Origin: a virus
Length of the DNA: 64,000 bases
IMG/VR virus record: IMGVR_UViG_3300044679_000029
Span: 53,102 to 117,101 of that record
Reading direction: 5' to 3' (one strand)
The notes under the pieces are model-generated. The model worked only from the letters and a program-made list of their open reading frames with translations. It was not told where the DNA came from and made no database searches. The position numbers and the translations under genes were made by a program. Below, one piece after another: positions 63,767 through 64,000 of the stretch. The first letter of the stretch is position 1. Every line of letters starts with the position of its first letter.

Positions 63767-64000
63767 TTAAAACGACCAGCCGACGGTCATGGCTTCAACA
63801 TTCGTGTAAGCAGCGCAGCCGTCGTAAGCGCCTCCGGAGTTGTGATTCCAAATAGGATAAGTAGGTGCAAGCATCTGGAGACCAGCATCGGCCGCGTTCG
63901 TCATTACACAGGGGACGATTGTGCCTCCGTCCGGGTTCTCTGAAACCACTACAGCATAAACAGGACGGACGTAATTCGTGCCGACGCCGCAGGGCCATTG
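63767..64000 (-). CDS. Partial hypothetical protein (N-terminus off window)
   Basis: A frame open to the right edge encodes at least 77 residues, beginning in the window with QWPCGVGTNYVRPVYAVVVS and ending EAMTVGWSF at TAA 63767-63769. Gly, Asn, Tyr and Trp-rich beta-type composition with two or three Cys recalls secreted or virion surface domains. The frame continues beyond 64000, so neither length nor start can be given. It precedes the MazG-like operon on the same strand. Confidence 0.6.
   Translation of the reverse strand, partial: QWPCGVGTNYVRPVYAVVVSENPDGGTIVPCVMTNAADAGLQMLAPTYPIWNHNSGGAYDGCAAYTNVEAMTVGWSF

Overview
The window is a stretch of a large tailed-phage genome. Gene density is near 100 percent, most genes are small, and overlaps of the ATGA type are common. 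The markers are a terminase large subunit at the left edge, a baseplate J/W/hub set with a tape-measure protein, a class II ribonucleotide reductase, ThyX, a RuvC-type resolvase, and DNA and RNA ligases. Baseplate genes of this kind point to a contractile-tailed (myovirus-like) phage. A cysteine-rich lipoprotein, peptide deformylase and sigma-70-like factors fit a bacterial host, but nothing identifies that host. There is no integrase, IS element or CRISPR array, and no stretch above 300 bases lacks a gene.

Layout. 1-994 (-) is terL, running off the left edge. 1.0-7.3 kb holds small unknown genes plus a MoxR AAA+ ATPase and a metallopeptidase/VWA protein, with two minus-strand genes between them. 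7.4-11.0 kb (-) carries low-complexity structural genes. 11.0-17.6 kb (+) is a nucleotide and recombination block: RuvC-like, class II RNR interrupted by an intein at its catalytic cysteine, AAA+ ATPase, ThyX with an insertion in its signature motif, and dNMP kinase. 17.6-36.6 kb (-) is the tail module: beta-helix fibre, baseplate proteins, cell-wall hydrolase, a sigma-like protein, a coiled-coil hub and the tape measure. 36.6-40.6 kb (+) has zinc-ribbon miniproteins, one tRNA, an Hsp20 and a tail-chaperone pair joined by a canonical -1 slippery heptamer AAATTTT just before the stop.

40.6-61.7 kb (+) is an accessory region with a sigma factor, RNA ligase 1, a phosphohistidine-swivel protein, a tyrosine phosphatase, peptide deformylase, a WGR-DNA ligase, a TPM-domain membrane protein and a GC-richer block of zinc-ribbon proteins. 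Scattered through it, then dominating 56.4-61.7 kb, are 28 copies (one frameshifted) of a divergent family of 52-86 residue proteins sharing the C-terminal pattern Y-x6-M-F-x2-[ILV]-Y and a hydrophobic or aromatic tail. I do not recognise this family, and it is the strongest candidate here for an undescribed system. 61.8-64 kb has a small plus gene, a terminator, then a minus operon (MazG-like, glycosyltransferase, FlbD-like) and a partial gene at the right edge.

Regulation visible in the sequence includes four copies of an extended -10 promoter motif (AAT[CG]TGGTATAAGA), several good sigma-70-type promoters, one of which would give a leaderless mRNA, and a series of intrinsic terminators. 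Functions rest on motif recognition without database searches. Two single-base frameshifts at homopolymer runs may be assembly errors.
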